Below are positions 9,221 through 21,218 of a DNA stretch of 64,000 nt, piece by piece. The translations under genes were made by a program, and so were the position numbers. The notes below the pieces were generated by a model. That model ran no database searches. It worked only from the letters and a program-made list of their open reading frames with translations, and was not told the origin of the DNA. The stretch lies in the NCBI GenBank assembly GCA_031271975.1, contig JAISUR010000002.1, positions 40,908 through 104,907 of the forward strand. The letters are read 5' to 3'. Source of the DNA: Propionibacteriaceae bacterium (GTDB lineage: Bacteria; Actinomycetota; Actinomycetes; Propionibacteriales; Propionibacteriaceae). Numbering within the stretch: the stretch's first letter is position 1; each line of letters starts with the position of its first letter.

Positions 9221-10497
9221 CCACGATCGGATTCGGGCTGGTGTTCTTCGCCTTGATCATCGTCTCCGTGGGTCTGCACGAAATTGGGCACATGGTGCCT
9301 GCGAAGCTGTTCGGGGTGCGGGTGCCGCGCTACTTCATCGGCTTCGGGCCGACGATTTTCTCGCGGCGGATCGGCGAGACCGAGTACGGCCTCAAGGCTT
9401 TCCCGCTGGGCGGTTTCGTGCAGCTGCTGGGCATGTATCCGCCCGGCTCCAAGCGCTACGGAAAGCCCTCGCGGTTCATGGAGTTGGCTGACGCGGCCCG
9501 CGAGCAGGAGTGGGAGGACATTTCCGGGGCAGATGTGGAAGACCGCCGCCTGGTCTACCAGCAGAAGACTTGGAAGAAGATCGCCATGATGTTCGGCGGC
9601 CCCTTCATGAATATCCTCATCGCCTTCGTGCTGTTCTGGTTCCTCACGGCCAGTTTCGGCGTGGTCCGTACCACGACGGTGGTCGCGGGGGTGCCAGATT
9701 GCGTCAAGGCGGTCAACGACACCTCCGACTGCACGGCCGCCGATCCTGTGCCGCCTGCCAAACAGGCCGGCCTGCAGGCCGGCGACCAGATCATCGCCTT
9801 CAACGGTGTGCGCATCGACAGCTACGACCAGCTCACCGACTCCATCCGCGGCAACCTGGATCGTGTGGCCCAGATCACGGTGTTGCGCGACGGCGTGGAA
9901 GTTGAGTTGCCGGCCGTGCACACGATGATCAACCAGGTGTCCGACGAGTGGGATCCGACGGCGACTGTCGCCGCCGGTTTCCTGGGCGTCTACTCCCAGC
10001 AATACCGCGAATCGGGTGGCCCGCTGGACGCTCTGGACCAGATGTGGACGATGACAAAACAGTCCGCGGTGGCGTTGGCCAAGTTCCCGGTCAGCGTCTA
10101 TTTCGTGGCCGTCGACATGGTCACCGGGGCTGACCGTGACCTGAACTCGCCCATTTCCATCGTGGGTGCCAGCGCCGTCGCGGGCCAAGCGATGACATCC
10201 GACGCCTACACCGACCAGCAGAAGCTGTACCTGTTCGCCTCGCTGCTCGGCTCGGTCAACTTGTTCCTCGCCATTTTCAACCTGGTGCCGCTGCCGCCGC
10301 TGGACGGCGGGCACATCGCCGGGGCGCTGTACGAATGGCTGCGCCGGCAGGTAGCCCGCGTGCGCGGCAAGGCTGATCCGGGGCCTTTCGACACCGCGCG
10401 GCTGTTGCCGCTGGCCTATGCCATGGCCGGGTTCTTGCTGATTTGCGGCGTCGTGCTGATTGTCGCCGACATCGTGAACCCGTTGGAACTATTCTGA
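9208..10497 (+). CDS. Site-2 intramembrane metalloprotease (Rip1/RseP type)
   Basis: Zinc protease that cuts membrane-spanning substrates such as anti-sigma factors inside the bilayer. It is the counterpart of Rip1 in Mycobacterium, where the order dxr - rip1 - ispG is the same. With the ATG at 9208 (ribosome site GGAAGGAG) it has 429 aa. The zinc motif HEIGH (H24, E25, H28) lies in the first membrane span. A PDZ domain follows (about 170-250, [17 protein letters not shown]), and the second catalytic motif LDGGH is near residue 366, before the last spans. The annotated protein omits a 16-residue in-frame extension that has no ribosome site. The dxr stop lies 10 bp inside this gene. Confidence 0.93.
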   Translation: MELLTTIGFGLVFFALIIVSVGLHEIGHMVPAKLFGVRVPRYFIGFGPTIFSRRIGETEYGLKAFPLGGFVQLLGMYPPGSKRYGKPSRFMELADAAREQEWEDISGADVEDRRLVYQQKTWKKIAMMFGGPFMNILIAFVLFWFLTASFGVVRTTTVVAGVPDCVKAVNDTSDCTAADPVPPAKQAGLQAGDQIIAFNGVRIDSYDQLTDSIRGNLDRVAQITVLRDGVEVELPAVHTMINQVSDEWDPTATVAAGFLGVYSQQYRESGGPLDALDQMWTMTKQSAVALAKFPVSVYFVAVDMVTGADRDLNSPISIVGASAVAGQAMTSDAYTDQQKLYLFASLLGSVNLFLAIFNLVPLPPLDGGHIAGALYEWLRRQVARVRGKADPGPFDTARLLPLAYAMAGFLLICGVVLIVADIVNPLELF

Positions 10498-10501
10498 TCC
10501 G

Positions 10502-11635
10502 GTGGCCATAAATCTGGGGATGCCGGGCCCGGGGGTTCTCGCTGAGCGGAGACCGACCCGGCAAGTGCGCGTGGGCAAGGTGCTGGTCGGCGGTGGGGCG
10601 CCGATCTCGGTGCAGTCCATGACGACGACCAAGACGACCGATGTCGACGCCACTTTGCGGCAGATCGCGGAGTTGACCGCCGCGGGCTGCGACATCGTGC
10701 GGCTGGCGGTCCCCAGCCAAGATGACGCCGACGCGCTGCCCGCGATCTGCGCCCGATCCCCGATTCCGGTGATCGCCGACATCCACTTCCAGCCCAAGTA
10801 CGTTTTCGCCGCTATCGCCGCCGGTTGCGCGGCGGTACGCGTCAACCCGGGCAATATCCGCGCCTTTGACGACCAGGTCGCGGCGATTGCCCAGGCCGCG
10901 GTCGCCGCGGGGGTGAGCCTGCGCATCGGAGTTAACGCGGGGTCGCTGGACAAGCGGCTCTTGCAGAAATACGGCGCCGCCACGCCGGAAGCGCTTGTCG
11001 AGTCCGCATTGTGGGAGGCCAGCCTGTTCGAAGAGGTGGGCTTCGGCGATTTCAAGATCTCCGTCAAGCACCACGACCCGGTCGTGATGGTGCGCGCCTA
11101 CCAACTGCTTTCACAGCGTTGCGACTACCCGCTGCACCTCGGTGTCACCGAAGCCGGGCCGGCGTTCCAGGGGACCGTGAAATCCTGCGTCGCATTCGGC
11201 GCCCTGTTGGCCCAAGGCATCGGCGACACGATCCGCGTCTCGCTGTCGGCCCCGCCGGTAGAGGAAGTCAAAGTCGGGGTGAAGATCCTGGAATCGCTGA
11301 ATCTGCGGCCCAGGCATTTCGAAATCGTGTCCTGTCCTTCGTGCGGGCGCGCGCAGGTGGACGTCTACAAGCTGGCCGAGGAGGTGACGGCGGGGCTCTC
11401 CCACTTGAAGGTGCCGCTACGCGTCGCCGTCATGGGCTGCGTGGTGAACGGGCCCGGCGAGGCCCGCGAAGCCGACCTGGGCGTGGCCTCCGGCAACGGC
11501 AAAGGGCAGATTTTCGTCAAGGGTGAGGTCATCAAGACCGTGCCGGAAGCAGAGATCACCGCCACGCTGCTGGCCGAAGCGAACCGGCTGGCCGAGGGCA
11601 TGGAACCCGGCCAATTGCAGGTGGAAATCCGATGA
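10502..11635 (+). CDS. ispG: 4-hydroxy-3-methylbut-2-enyl-diphosphate synthase
   Basis: Iron-sulfur enzyme of the MEP pathway that reductively converts MEcPP to HMBPP. 377 aa. The [4Fe-4S] cysteines are visible in CPSCGRAQ and [11 protein letters not shown] near the C-terminus. The N-terminal TIM-barrel starts with [21 protein letters not shown] and includes [11 protein letters not shown] and ADIHF. The GTG start at 10502 lies 4 bp after the protease stop, with no obvious ribosome site of its own. The end overlaps the acetyltransferase gene by 4 bp (ATGA). Confidence 0.96.
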   Translation: MAINLGMPGPGVLAERRPTRQVRVGKVLVGGGAPISVQSMTTTKTTDVDATLRQIAELTAAGCDIVRLAVPSQDDADALPAICARSPIPVIADIHFQPKYVFAAIAAGCAAVRVNPGNIRAFDDQVAAIAQAAVAAGVSLRIGVNAGSLDKRLLQKYGAATPEALVESALWEASLFEEVGFGDFKISVKHHDPVVMVRAYQLLSQRCDYPLHLGVTEAGPAFQGTVKSCVAFGALLAQGIGDTIRVSLSAPPVEEVKVGVKILESLNLRPRHFEIVSCPSCGRAQVDVYKLAEEVTAGLSHLKVPLRVAVMGCVVNGPGEAREADLGVASGNGKGQIFVKGEVIKTVPEAEITATLLAEANRLAEGMEPGQLQVEIR

Positions 11636-12462
11636 GGGCGCGCATCCTCACGCCGTCCGACGCCGAGGCAGTCAAGAGGCTGCTGCGGGCCGACCCGGTC
11701 TCCAGCATCTTCGTGGCCTCCCGCGTGGAATCCGGGGTGTTGCAGCCGCACACGCCGGGCACATTGTGGGGCTGGCCGGAGGGCGACTTCAGGGCGCTGC
11801 TGCACATCGGGCGGAACATGGTGCCGGTCGCGGCGGACCAGTTGGCGATCTCCGCTTTCGTGGAGGCCGTCGGCCGCCGCCGCTTGTCGCAGGCGATTCT
11901 GGGCCCTGCCGACATGGCCCTGCAACTGTGGGCGGGCCTGGCCCGGCGTTGGGGCCGCAACTACTCCGTCACCCGGGAGATTCGCCCCCGCCAGCCGCTC
12001 ATGGCCATCTCCACAGCTCCGCGCTGGCCGGCCGACACGCGGGTGCGCCCCATCACCTTCCGCGAATTCGATTCCTATTTGGCGGCGTCGCTGGCGATGT
12101 TCCGCGAAGAGGTAGGTTCCGGCACGATGGACCAGCAGACCGAGGATTCGTTTAGGCGGTACTGCCATTCGCTGGTCGCCAACGGCCGCGCGTTCGGCAT
12201 CGTGGAGGACGGCCATGTCGTGTTCAAGGCGGATATCGGGGCCGCCGGCAACCTGGTGGCCCAAATGCAGGGCGTGTGGCTGCATCCGTCCCATCGCGGC
12301 CAGGGGATTTCCGCCGGGGCTGTGGCGGCGGTGACTGAGTATGTGCTGGCCGACTACCGCACGGCGTGCCTGTACGTGAACGACTTCAACGTGCGGGCCA
12401 TCCGCTGCTACGAGCGGGTCGGCTTCTCCCAAACCGGCGAATTCTCCACGGTGCTGTTCTGA
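11632..12462 (+). CDS. GNAT-family N-acetyltransferase with DUF4081 domain
   Basis: Predicted acetyl-CoA-dependent acetyltransferase of unknown substrate, 276 aa. The N-terminal half (to about 140) resembles the DUF4081 domain found with GNAT proteins in actinobacteria. The C-terminal half is a GNAT fold with the acetyl-CoA loop in [10 protein letters not shown] and the usual final segment [16 protein letters not shown]. The same gene follows ispG in mycobacteria, so the link to isoprenoid or cell-envelope genes is old, although its role is not established here. Translationally coupled to ispG by an ATGA overlap. Confidence 0.85.
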   Translation: MRARILTPSDAEAVKRLLRADPVSSIFVASRVESGVLQPHTPGTLWGWPEGDFRALLHIGRNMVPVAADQLAISAFVEAVGRRRLSQAILGPADMALQLWAGLARRWGRNYSVTREIRPRQPLMAISTAPRWPADTRVRPITFREFDSYLAASLAMFREEVGSGTMDQQTEDSFRRYCHSLVANGRAFGIVEDGHVVFKADIGAAGNLVAQMQGVWLHPSHRGQGISAGAVAAVTEYVLADYRTACLYVNDFNVRAIRCYERVGFSQTGEFSTVLF

Positions 12463-12510
12463 GCCCTGATTCGCGGGTGATCAGGGCTGAGCGGGGAGCG
12501 GAGCGCGGGG

Positions 12511-12516
12511 TATAAG
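12511..12516 (+). promoter_or_regulatory. -10 box of the proS promoter
   Basis: TATAAG lies 10 nt before the proS GTG at 12527, leaving only a few nucleotides of leader and no ribosome site. The position is consistent with leaderless or nearly leaderless translation. Confidence 0.45.
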
Positions 12517-12526
12517 CTTGGCGCTC

Positions 12527-14302
12527 GTGATCACGAGAATGTCAACGTACTTCCTGCGCACACTGCGCGAGGATCCCGCCGACGCCGAGTTGGCCAGCCA
12601 CAAGCTGCTGGTGCGAGCCGGATATATCCGGCGGATGGGGCCTGGCCTGTATACGTGGCTGCCTATCGGGTTGCGCGTCTTCGAAAAGGTGGAGCAGGTC
12701 ATCCGCGAGGAAATGGACGCCATCGGCGGCTTCGAAATGCGCTTCGGCTCCCTGCTGCCCCGCGAGCCGTATGAGGCGTCGCACCGCTGGCAGGACTACG
12801 GCGACACGCTGTTCCGCCTCAAGGACCGCAAGGGCGCCGACTATCTGCTGGCGCCGACGCATGAGGAGTTTTTCACCCTCGTCGTGAAGGACCTTTACCA
12901 GTCGTACAAAGACTTGCCGCTGATCATCTACCACATCAACCCGAAATACCGCGACGAGGCCCGGCCGCGCGCCGGCCTGCTGCGCTGCCGCGAGTTCTCC
13001 ATGAAGGACTCCTATTCCTTCGACATCGACGACGAGGGCCTGAAGGTCTCCTATGAGAAACACCGTGTGGCCTACCAGCGCACCCTGGAACGGCTCGGAT
13101 TGGAGTACACCATGGTGCGCGCGATGTCGGGCGCCATGGGAGGGTCGCGCTCGGAGGAATTCTTGGTCGAGATGGACGGTGGCGAGGATTCGTTCGTGCT
13201 CGCCCCAAGTGGGTTCGCGGCCAACACAGAGGCCTTGCGCATTCCCGCGCCCGATCCGGTGGACGCGTCAGGCGTCGGGCCGGTGCAGGTGATCGACACG
13301 CCGGACACCCCGACTATCGATTCGCTGGTGGCCGTCGTCAACGAGCGCTACCCGCGCGCCGACCGGCCGTGGACCGCCGCCGATACCCTCAAGAACCTCG
13401 TCTACAAAGTCACCGACGTCGACGGCGCTGAATCCGCGCTCATCATCGGCCTGCCCGGCGACCGCGAAGTGGACGAGAAGCGCCTGGTCGCCGCTATTGA
13501 GCCCGCCCAGGCGGTGCCGTTCAGCGAGGCCGATTTCGCGGCGTATCCGCAGCTCGCCAAGGGTTACATCGGGCCCTTCAAGGCAGGCGTGGGACAGGTC
13601 TTGGGCGAGAACGCGCCCTTCCGAATCCGCTACCTGGTTGATCCGCGCGTGGTGGACGGCACCCGTTGGGTCACCGGCGCCAACGAGGTGGACCGGCACC
13701 AGCTCGACGTCGTGTACGGACGCGACTTCACATCCGACGGCGTGTTGGATGTCGCCGAGGTCCGCGAGGGCGATCCGGCTCCCGACGGCTCCGGCCCGCT
13801 CAAGCTCGCCCGCGGTGTCGAGATCGGCCACATCTTCCAGTTGGGTCGCAAGTACGCCGAGGCCCTGGGGCTCAAAGTTCTCGATGAGAACGGCAAACTC
13901 GTCACCGTGACCATGGGCTCGTATGGCTTCGGGCCGTCGCGGGCCGTCGCCGTGCTGGCGGAGAAGTACCACGACGAGAAGGGGTTGGCCTGGCCGCCCC
14001 AGGTGGCGCCTTTCGACGTGCACATCGTCGCGGCGGGTAACCAGGAGGAGATCACCCAGGCGGCCGAGCAGTTGGCCGGGCAGCTTGACGCCGCGGGTGT
14101 GGCCGTCATCCTGGACGACCGCAAGGAGCGTCCGGGCGTCAAGTTCGCCGACGCCGAATTGCTGGGCATGCCCACCATCGTGGTGGTCGGACGCAGCCTG
14201 GCCGACGGCGTCGTCGAGATCCGCGACCGCGCCACCGGCGAGATCGCCAAAGTCCCGTTCGAGCAGGCCGTCGGCCAGTTGATCAGCGGTTCAACGCGCT
14301 GA
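12527..14302 (+). CDS. proS: Prolyl-tRNA synthetase (bacterial type)
   Basis: Charges tRNA-Pro; class II aminoacyl-tRNA synthetase with an editing insertion. The GTG at 12527 gives [20 protein letters not shown], the family N-terminus in actinobacteria, and 591 aa. An upstream TTG (12518) and a downstream ATG (12539) are alternatives. Class II motifs are visible: motif 2 in [20 protein letters not shown] and motif 3 in the glycine-rich [12 protein letters not shown]. The editing domain lies between (about 230-400), and the anticodon-binding domain is at the C-terminus. Its last 20 bp overlap the convergent membrane-protein gene, so no separate terminator fits between them. Confidence 0.96.
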   Translation: MITRMSTYFLRTLREDPADAELASHKLLVRAGYIRRMGPGLYTWLPIGLRVFEKVEQVIREEMDAIGGFEMRFGSLLPREPYEASHRWQDYGDTLFRLKDRKGADYLLAPTHEEFFTLVVKDLYQSYKDLPLIIYHINPKYRDEARPRAGLLRCREFSMKDSYSFDIDDEGLKVSYEKHRVAYQRTLERLGLEYTMVRAMSGAMGGSRSEEFLVEMDGGEDSFVLAPSGFAANTEALRIPAPDPVDASGVGPVQVIDTPDTPTIDSLVAVVNERYPRADRPWTAADTLKNLVYKVTDVDGAESALIIGLPGDREVDEKRLVAAIEPAQAVPFSEADFAAYPQLAKGYIGPFKAGVGQVLGENAPFRIRYLVDPRVVDGTRWVTGANEVDRHQLDVVYGRDFTSDGVLDVAEVREGDPAPDGSGPLKLARGVEIGHIFQLGRKYAEALGLKVLDENGKLVTVTMGSYGFGPSRAVAVLAEKYHDEKGLAWPPQVAPFDVHIVAAGNQEEITQAAEQLAGQLDAAGVAVILDDRKERPGVKFADAELLGMPTIVVVGRSLADGVVEIRDRATGEIAKVPFEQAVGQLISGSTR

Positions 14303-15863
14303 CGGCGTTCCAGTTGGGGAACTGGGCGGCCGCGCCGTACCAATCCGGCGCCGCGAGCTTTTCGGCGTACGCCTGCTGGGCCTCGCTGCGCACCCGCGGA
14401 TCGGGTGCTTGGACCGCCAGGCGTTCCAGCGCGGGCAGCGCTCCGTCGTTCAACTCATATCGGATCATGGCCACGTCGATTTCGCCGCCCTGGGCCAGGT
14501 ACCGGTCGACATTGTGGTTGGCGATGATCGCATCCGTGTCGGCGAAAGCCAGCGCGGCCACCGCCAGCAGGCCGGCCCAGGCGATGGGCCGGGAGACGTC
14601 GCCGGGCCGGATGTGCCAGGCGAGCAACGCGCCGAATACGGCCAGCATCAGCACCAGGAACCACAGCACGTACAGGCGCAGTTGCGACATGCCGTATGTC
14701 TGGGTGTAGAGCAGCATCTTGGAGACGGCCGTCGCGATCAGCAGGCAGGTGAGCGCCGAAATTGATCCGGTCAACACCCGCAGGCTGACTGGGAACACCC
14801 CGCCGGGCCGACGGGCCAGCAGATACGCCAAACCCACCGCGGCCAGGTTGATCACAGCCACGCCGCACAGTTCGAAGAAGCCGCGCCGGGCATATTCGGC
14901 GTAGGTGAAACCGCTCGGCAGGGCCCCTGCGAAGGCCGAGAACAGGTAGGTGCCCATCGCGGCGAAGAACACGGCGTACATGCCAGCCAGCACGGCCAAA
15001 GGGGCGGCCAGGGCCGACTGCGGCAAGAGGCGAGCCTGGGCGAGCTTGGCGTCGACGCCCTCGGCCGTTAACTGGCGGGCCCGGTGGTGGCGGCCGTTGC
15101 CGCAGAGAATCGCGAAGATGTATGCGGCCACCGGAGCCGCTCCCAATACGTACACCAACCGCAATCCGAGGTCGTCGGGCGGGGTGAGCTGGGCGAATCC
15201 GTCCAGCAGATCGGCGAAGGATCGGTCAGCGGCGGCGAGCAGTGCGCCGACGGCGATGAACAATGGCAGGCAAACCAGCAGGCTGAGCCCCACCGCCTTG
15301 ACTGCCGGGCTGCCTGCGGCCCGCCGACCAAAGACGGCCTTGGCGGAGGCAAACCAGGCGGTGTAGTTCGCGACGGGCGTGGCGACGAGTTGGCTGAGCA
15401 TATCCGTCAGCGTGTGGCCACCGAAGCGCGGCGCGACCGCGTTGCCGCAGGCGGTTGCCACCCAAAGCACACACAGGCCGGTTTCCAGTGGATGAAGCAG
15501 GAACCAGTCGATGCTGCGCACGTCGAACACCGTGAACCGCAACGCCCCGGCGACCGCCAGCGCAAATAGCAGCCAAGACTTGCGAGTCTGCCGGATCCCG
15601 AGCCAGTGCAGATAGGGGAGCGCGACGCCCAGGCAGGCCAAGTAGAAAACCGTGGCTCCCGACGCGGCCACCGGAACGCCCCACTCGAAGAAGAAATAAC
15701 CCGCGGCGAACAGCGCGACGGCGGTGGCTACGTCCTGTTTCAGGGGTAGGAAGCGTTCAGTCAACGGCAGCAGCGGCGGCTGGTAGGAGGGGAAAGGGGG
15801 ATTGGACCAGGTGTGTTGGCCGCGGATGGCGGCAGGCGGCGGCGGAAGTGTCGGGATGCTCAT
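14283..15863 (-). CDS. DUF4173-type polytopic membrane protein
   Basis: Membrane protein of unknown function, 526 aa from the ATG at 15863 ([20 protein letters not shown]). A proline-rich cytoplasmic N-terminus of about 45 residues is followed by roughly ten to twelve hydrophobic spans. The middle has [10 protein letters not shown] and the C-terminal part [26 protein letters not shown] (written in two pieces in nature of motif: NHNVDRY and DGALPAL). The latter, with a short soluble tail after the last span, is typical of the DUF4153/DUF4173 group. A longer in-frame start ten codons upstream is possible. The gene overlaps the 3' end of proS by 20 bp and is divergent from ftsY. Confidence 0.75.
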   Translation of the reverse strand: MSIPTLPPPPAAIRGQHTWSNPPFPSYQPPLLPLTERFLPLKQDVATAVALFAAGYFFFEWGVPVAASGATVFYLACLGVALPYLHWLGIRQTRKSWLLFALAVAGALRFTVFDVRSIDWFLLHPLETGLCVLWVATACGNAVAPRFGGHTLTDMLSQLVATPVANYTAWFASAKAVFGRRAAGSPAVKAVGLSLLVCLPLFIAVGALLAAADRSFADLLDGFAQLTPPDDLGLRLVYVLGAAPVAAYIFAILCGNGRHHRARQLTAEGVDAKLAQARLLPQSALAAPLAVLAGMYAVFFAAMGTYLFSAFAGALPSGFTYAEYARRGFFELCGVAVINLAAVGLAYLLARRPGGVFPVSLRVLTGSISALTCLLIATAVSKMLLYTQTYGMSQLRLYVLWFLVLMLAVFGALLAWHIRPGDVSRPIAWAGLLAVAALAFADTDAIIANHNVDRYLAQGGEIDVAMIRYELNDGALPALERLAVQAPDPRVRSEAQQAYAEKLAAPDWYGAAAQFPNWNAVSALNR

Positions 15864-15960
15864 GAATCCACGGTAGGCGGCGCCTGGAGGCAACCCAATA
15901 AGAAGACTCCTAACTTTGCCCTAAGACTTCCTGAGAGCCAAGGTGCGCATTCGGTGCCCC

Positions 15961-15966
15961 TATTAT
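15961..15966 (+). promoter_or_regulatory. -10 box of a leaderless ftsY promoter
   Basis: TATTAT is followed by 6 nt and then the GTG at 15973, the spacing expected when transcription starts on the start codon. It supports 15973 over the upstream GTG at 15943. Confidence 0.55.
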
Positions 15967-15972
15967 GTCCTC

Positions 15973-17866
<1,894 letters not shown>

Positions 17867-17905
17867 CCGCGAACCCGCACGGGTCTAGGTAGGCTAGGAG
17901 CCACA

Positions 17906-19588
17906 ATGCTGAAAACTCTCAAGACGCCGCCCAAGCTGGCGGCCAACACGCTGCGCATCACCCCACTGGGCGGACTGGGCGACATCGGCCGGAACATGAC
18001 ATCGTTCGAACTCAACGGCCAGCTGCTGTTGATCGACTGCGGGGTGCTCTTCCCGTCCGACGACCAACCCGGCGTTGACCTGATCCTGCCTTCGTTCCAC
18101 CTGGTCTCGGACCGCTTGGACGACGTCCAGGCCTTGGTGCTCACGCACGGGCATGAGGACCACATCGGCGCCGTGCCGTACCTGCTGCGCAGCCGCCCTG
18201 GCCTGCCGGTGCTGGGTTCCAAGCTCACTTTGGCGCTAGTGCAGGAGAAGCTGCGCGAACACCGCATCAAGAACCCCGACCTGCGCGTCGTCAAAGAGGG
18301 CGACCGGTTGCGCGTGGGTGAGTTCGATCTCGAATTCTTGTCCGTGAACCACTCGATCCCCGACGCCCTGGCTGTCGCCGTGCGCACGAAAGCCGGAACA
18401 GTGCTGCACACCGGCGATTTCAAGATGGACCAGTTGCCGTTGGATGGCCGGATCACCGACCTGAACGGTTTTGCGCGCCTCGGCGACGAGGGGCTCGACT
18501 TGTTCATGCCCGATTCCACGAACGCCGACACTCCCGGCTTCACGGCGCACGAGCGGGACATCGAACCGGCGTTGGAACGGGTGTTCGTGAACGCCAAACA
18601 GAAGCTGATCGTGGCCTGTTTCGCCTCGCACGTGCACCGCGTGCAGCAGATCCTGGATTTGGCCGAGCGCTTCGGCCGGAAAGTCGTCTACGTCGGGCGC
18701 TCGATGGTGCGCAACATGACGGTGGCTTCCGATCTGGGGTACCTGCGGGTGCCGCCGGGCATCCAGGTGGACCTGAAGTCGATCGACAAGTACCGCGACG
18801 ACCAACTGGTGTTTATCTCCACTGGTTCGCAGGGCGAGCCGTTGTCGGCGCTGTCGCGCATCTCACAGCAGGAACATCCAATCGTCGAAGCCGGCCCCGG
18901 TGACGTGGTGCTGCTGGCCAGCTCGCTGATCCCCGGAAACGAGAACGCCGTCTACCGCGTCATCAACACGCTTTCGCGCAATGGCGTCACGGTCGTCCAC
19001 CGCGGCAAGGCGCTGGTGCATGTGTCCGGCCACGCCTGCGCGGGGGAGTTGCTCTACTGCTACAACATCGTCAAGCCGCGCAACGTGCTTCCGGTGCACG
19101 GCGAAGTGCGCCACCTGATCGCCAACGCCGAGTTGGCCGTGCAGACCGGCGTCCCACCGCAGAGCGCCATCGTGGCCGACGACGGCACCGTCATCGACTT
19201 GGCCAAAGGCGTGGCGAAGGTTGTCGGCAAGCTGGAAGCGAATTACATCTTCGTTGACGGCTCCTCAGTTGGCGACATCGGCGACACCGAGCTGACAGAC
19301 CGCAAGATCCTGGGCGAACAGGGCTTCCTGACGATCGTGGCCGTCGTCAACTTCCATTCGCAGCGGGTAGTGAGCGGCCCCGATATCCGGGCGCGCGGTT
19401 TCGCCGGCGGCGACGAAGTCTTCGACGAGATCCGCGGCCCGCTGACCGACGCTTTGGCCAAAGCGCTCGCCGACGGCGTGGACGACACTTTCCAGTTGCA
19501 GCAGTTGATCCGGCGCACGATCGGCCGCTGGGTGAACACGAAGCACAACCGCCGTCCCATGATCCTGCCCATAGTCCTAGAGGCATAA
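17906..19588 (+). CDS. rnj: Ribonuclease J
   Basis: Metallo-beta-lactamase-fold RNase with endonuclease and 5'-3' exonuclease activity, used in mRNA decay and rRNA maturation. 560 aa, the normal length. The metal site H81-G-H83-E-D85-H86 (LTHGHEDHIGA) is intact. The beta-CASP region has DSTNADTPGFTAHE and the phosphate-pocket segment STGSQGEP, followed by VHVSGHA and the C-terminal dimer domain. The ATG at 17906 has AGGAG 5 nt upstream, and a TAGGCT -10 box lies at 17890-17895, so it probably has its own promoter after dapB. Confidence 0.95.
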   Translation: MLKTLKTPPKLAANTLRITPLGGLGDIGRNMTSFELNGQLLLIDCGVLFPSDDQPGVDLILPSFHLVSDRLDDVQALVLTHGHEDHIGAVPYLLRSRPGLPVLGSKLTLALVQEKLREHRIKNPDLRVVKEGDRLRVGEFDLEFLSVNHSIPDALAVAVRTKAGTVLHTGDFKMDQLPLDGRITDLNGFARLGDEGLDLFMPDSTNADTPGFTAHERDIEPALERVFVNAKQKLIVACFASHVHRVQQILDLAERFGRKVVYVGRSMVRNMTVASDLGYLRVPPGIQVDLKSIDKYRDDQLVFISTGSQGEPLSALSRISQQEHPIVEAGPGDVVLLASSLIPGNENAVYRVINTLSRNGVTVVHRGKALVHVSGHACAGELLYCYNIVKPRNVLPVHGEVRHLIANAELAVQTGVPPQSAIVADDGTVIDLAKGVAKVVGKLEANYIFVDGSSVGDIGDTELTDRKILGEQGFLTIVAVVNFHSQRVVSGPDIRARGFAGGDEVFDEIRGPLTDALAKALADGVDDTFQLQQLIRRTIGRWVNTKHNRRPMILPIVLEA

Positions 19589-19693
19589 AGACGCCCCACA
19601 AACACGCCCCACAAAGTGTCCTCGCTGCGCTGCGGTACTTTGCGGGGACCCCGGGGATAGGACCCGCCCGGTCATCTCGGACCACCCCACCTG

Positions 19694-19734
19694 GTCATCC
19701 CGGACTCGTTCCGGGATCTCGGACGAAGTCCGCC
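19694..19734. repeat. 41-bp double-hairpin repeat, copy 1
   Basis: Identical to the copy at 19779-19819. It holds two back-to-back palindromes: CCCGGA-CTCGT-TCCGGG (6-bp stem) and CGGAC-GAA-GTCCG (5-bp stem). A partial, degraded version (GTCATCTCGGACC) precedes it at about 19671. It lies 106 bp after the rnj stop in a 375-bp gene-free stretch and may double as a transcript end. It resembles REP-type intergenic palindromes. Confidence 0.85.
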
Positions 19735-19778
19735 ACGCCCCATCCTCACAAGCGCTGTCCTGAGCACCCCGCCTAACC

Positions 19779-19819
19779 GTCATCCCGGACTCGTTCCGGG
19801 ATCTCGGACGAAGTCCGCC
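19779..19819. repeat. 41-bp double-hairpin repeat, copy 2
   Basis: Exact second copy, same orientation, 44 bp after the end of copy 1 (start-to-start 85 bp). The spacer between copies does not share the palindromes. No transposase gene or terminal repeats are nearby. Confidence 0.85.
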
Positions 19820-19883
19820 GCACCCTGCTTGGGACCCGCCTGCCCCTGAATGCCTGAACAAACTCGGCATGACACCGCCCGAT

Positions 19884-19912
19884 TTGAAACGCATACACGG
19901 CAGTGCTAGGCT
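19884..19912 (+). promoter_or_regulatory. Promoter of the leader ORF / importer operon
   Basis: TTGAAA (19884-19889), a 17-bp spacer, and TAGGCT (19907-19912) with an extended TG two bases upstream of the -10. Transcription would start near 19919, giving a leader of about 160 nt before the UroD-like gene. I see no cobalamin or other riboswitch motif in that leader, and no clear DtxR-type iron box over the promoter. Confidence 0.6.
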
Positions 19913-19963
19913 CTCATTATTGAATCCGCGCGTATACACAAAGCGCCCATCCGAGGAGAGAGC

Positions 19964-20014
19964 ATGACCGTCCCCCTGACGCCGGCTCGGGACGCCATGC
20001 GCTGTTGTCGCTGA
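19964..20014 (+). CDS. Short leader ORF ending Arg-Cys-Cys-Arg
   Basis: Sixteen codons, MTVPLTPARDAMRCCR, with a strong ribosome site (GAGGAGAG, 4-6 nt before the ATG), about 45 nt after the predicted transcript start and 64 nt before the GTG of the UroD-like gene. The gene is too short for normal ORF calling, but the ribosome site is better than that of most genes here. Two adjacent Cys codons next to the stop recall actinobacterial leader peptides that sense Cys-tRNA supply before sulfur or metal-uptake operons. The regulatory role is an inference. Confidence 0.5.
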   Translation: MTVPLTPARDAMRCCR

Positions 20015-20078
20015 ACCCCGGCCCAAATCCCACCAAATCCCCGCGCGTATTCAGCGCACCCTTGAAATGGAGATCCAA

Positions 20079-21134
20079 GTGTCCGACTGGAACAAACAAA
20101 CCCGCTTCGAAGCCTTGCTGTCCGGAGAACTCGCCGACCGTCCGATCGCCGCCGCATGGGGGCATTTCATCCCCGCGGAGACCGATCCCGCCGAACTGGC
20201 GGCGGCCCACACCGCGTTTGCCAACGACTATGACTGGGATTGGGTCAAGATCAATCCCCGCAACTCCTACTATGCGGAGGCGTTCGGCAACACCTACGAC
20301 TACAACAACTACCGCGGCGCCCAGCCGGCGCAGGTCTACGGCGTCATCAACACCATTGAAGACGTCTGGAAGATCGACCGCGACCAAGCCGACGGCGCGC
20401 AATCCTTGGTGGACCAAGTGACCCTGACGCGGCTCTTGCGCGGCACGCTGCCCGACACCCCCATCGTGCAGACGGTCTTTTCCCCGCTGACCGTGCTGCT
20501 GACGCTCGCCGGGCAGCCGCGCCACGTCGGCGGCAACATCCACGGCTCGCACTCTTCGGCCACGCTCTCCCGGCTCGTGTCGGCGCAGCCCGCCGGCTTG
20601 CACAACGCCCTGGACGAGATCGCCCACGCCCTGGCGGACTACATCAGCCAACTGGCGGCCGTCGGCGCGGACGGAATCTATTACGCGTTGACGTCCACCG
20701 CGCACGACGAGATCGCGCCGCAGCCGGTTTTCGAGGAGTTCTCGGCTCCGCGCGACCGCAAGCTGATCGACGTGGCCCGTTCGCTGGGTTTGAAGGTCAT
20801 CCTGCACACCTGCGGCCCACGGTCTTACCCGGAACGCTTCTATGGCTACGGCGCCCACGCGGTGAGTTGGGACCACTTCGCCCCGGCCAACCGTTCGCTG
20901 GATCCAGCCGACCCGATTGTGCCGGTCGGAGGTGTCGCCCGCGAAGACATCGCCCGCCAAGACGCCGGCGCCGTGCGCGACCAGGCGTTGCAGGTACTTG
21001 CCCAGTTCGCCGGGCGCCCGCTGCTGCTCTCGCCCACCTGCGGGGTGTCAACGGCGGCGGGCAACGCGGCGCTGCACACGCTGCGCGAATCCGTCGAGGA
21101 GGCGCGGTCCGGGCTGGAGCCGGCCCTGGTCTAG
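20079..21134 (+). CDS. Uroporphyrinogen decarboxylase-family protein, zinc-methyltransferase-like
   Basis: Member of the UroD superfamily, 351 aa from the GTG at 20079 (GGAG 6 nt upstream; an ATG four codons earlier is the alternative). It is probably not the haem-pathway HemE. The C-terminal half has HTCG (H243, C245) and a later SPTCGV (C321), the H-x-C...C zinc pattern of the corrinoid methyltransferases MtaA, MtbA and CmuA, which share this fold. It is the first gene of a run with a FecBCD-type importer (84 bp to the lipoprotein). The partnership suggests handling of a tetrapyrrole, corrinoid or methylated substrate brought in by the importer. The substrate cannot be told from sequence. 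Confidence 0.7.
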   Translation: MSDWNKQTRFEALLSGELADRPIAAAWGHFIPAETDPAELAAAHTAFANDYDWDWVKINPRNSYYAEAFGNTYDYNNYRGAQPAQVYGVINTIEDVWKIDRDQADGAQSLVDQVTLTRLLRGTLPDTPIVQTVFSPLTVLLTLAGQPRHVGGNIHGSHSSATLSRLVSAQPAGLHNALDEIAHALADYISQLAAVGADGIYYALTSTAHDEIAPQPVFEEFSAPRDRKLIDVARSLGLKVILHTCGPRSYPERFYGYGAHAVSWDHFAPANRSLDPADPIVPVGGVAREDIARQDAGAVRDQALQVLAQFAGRPLLLSPTCGVSTAAGNAALHTLRESVEEARSGLEPALV

Positions 21135-21218
21135 TCCGAGTCCGCAGGCTCCCCGAAACCCACCTAGTTGTCCCATGCCGATCAGTTTCCCGTGCCGATC
21201 AGTGAAAAGGAAAGAAAA

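Noticed and set aside
19884..20078. Cobalamin or other riboswitch before the importer operon
   Set aside because: The leader is about 160 nt and shows no B12-box or other motif I know; the short Cys-Cys ORF explains it better.
20079..21134. Ordinary haem-pathway hemE
   Set aside because: The HTCG and later Cys pattern and the importer context point to the MtaA/CmuA-like branch of the fold; kept as family-level call only.
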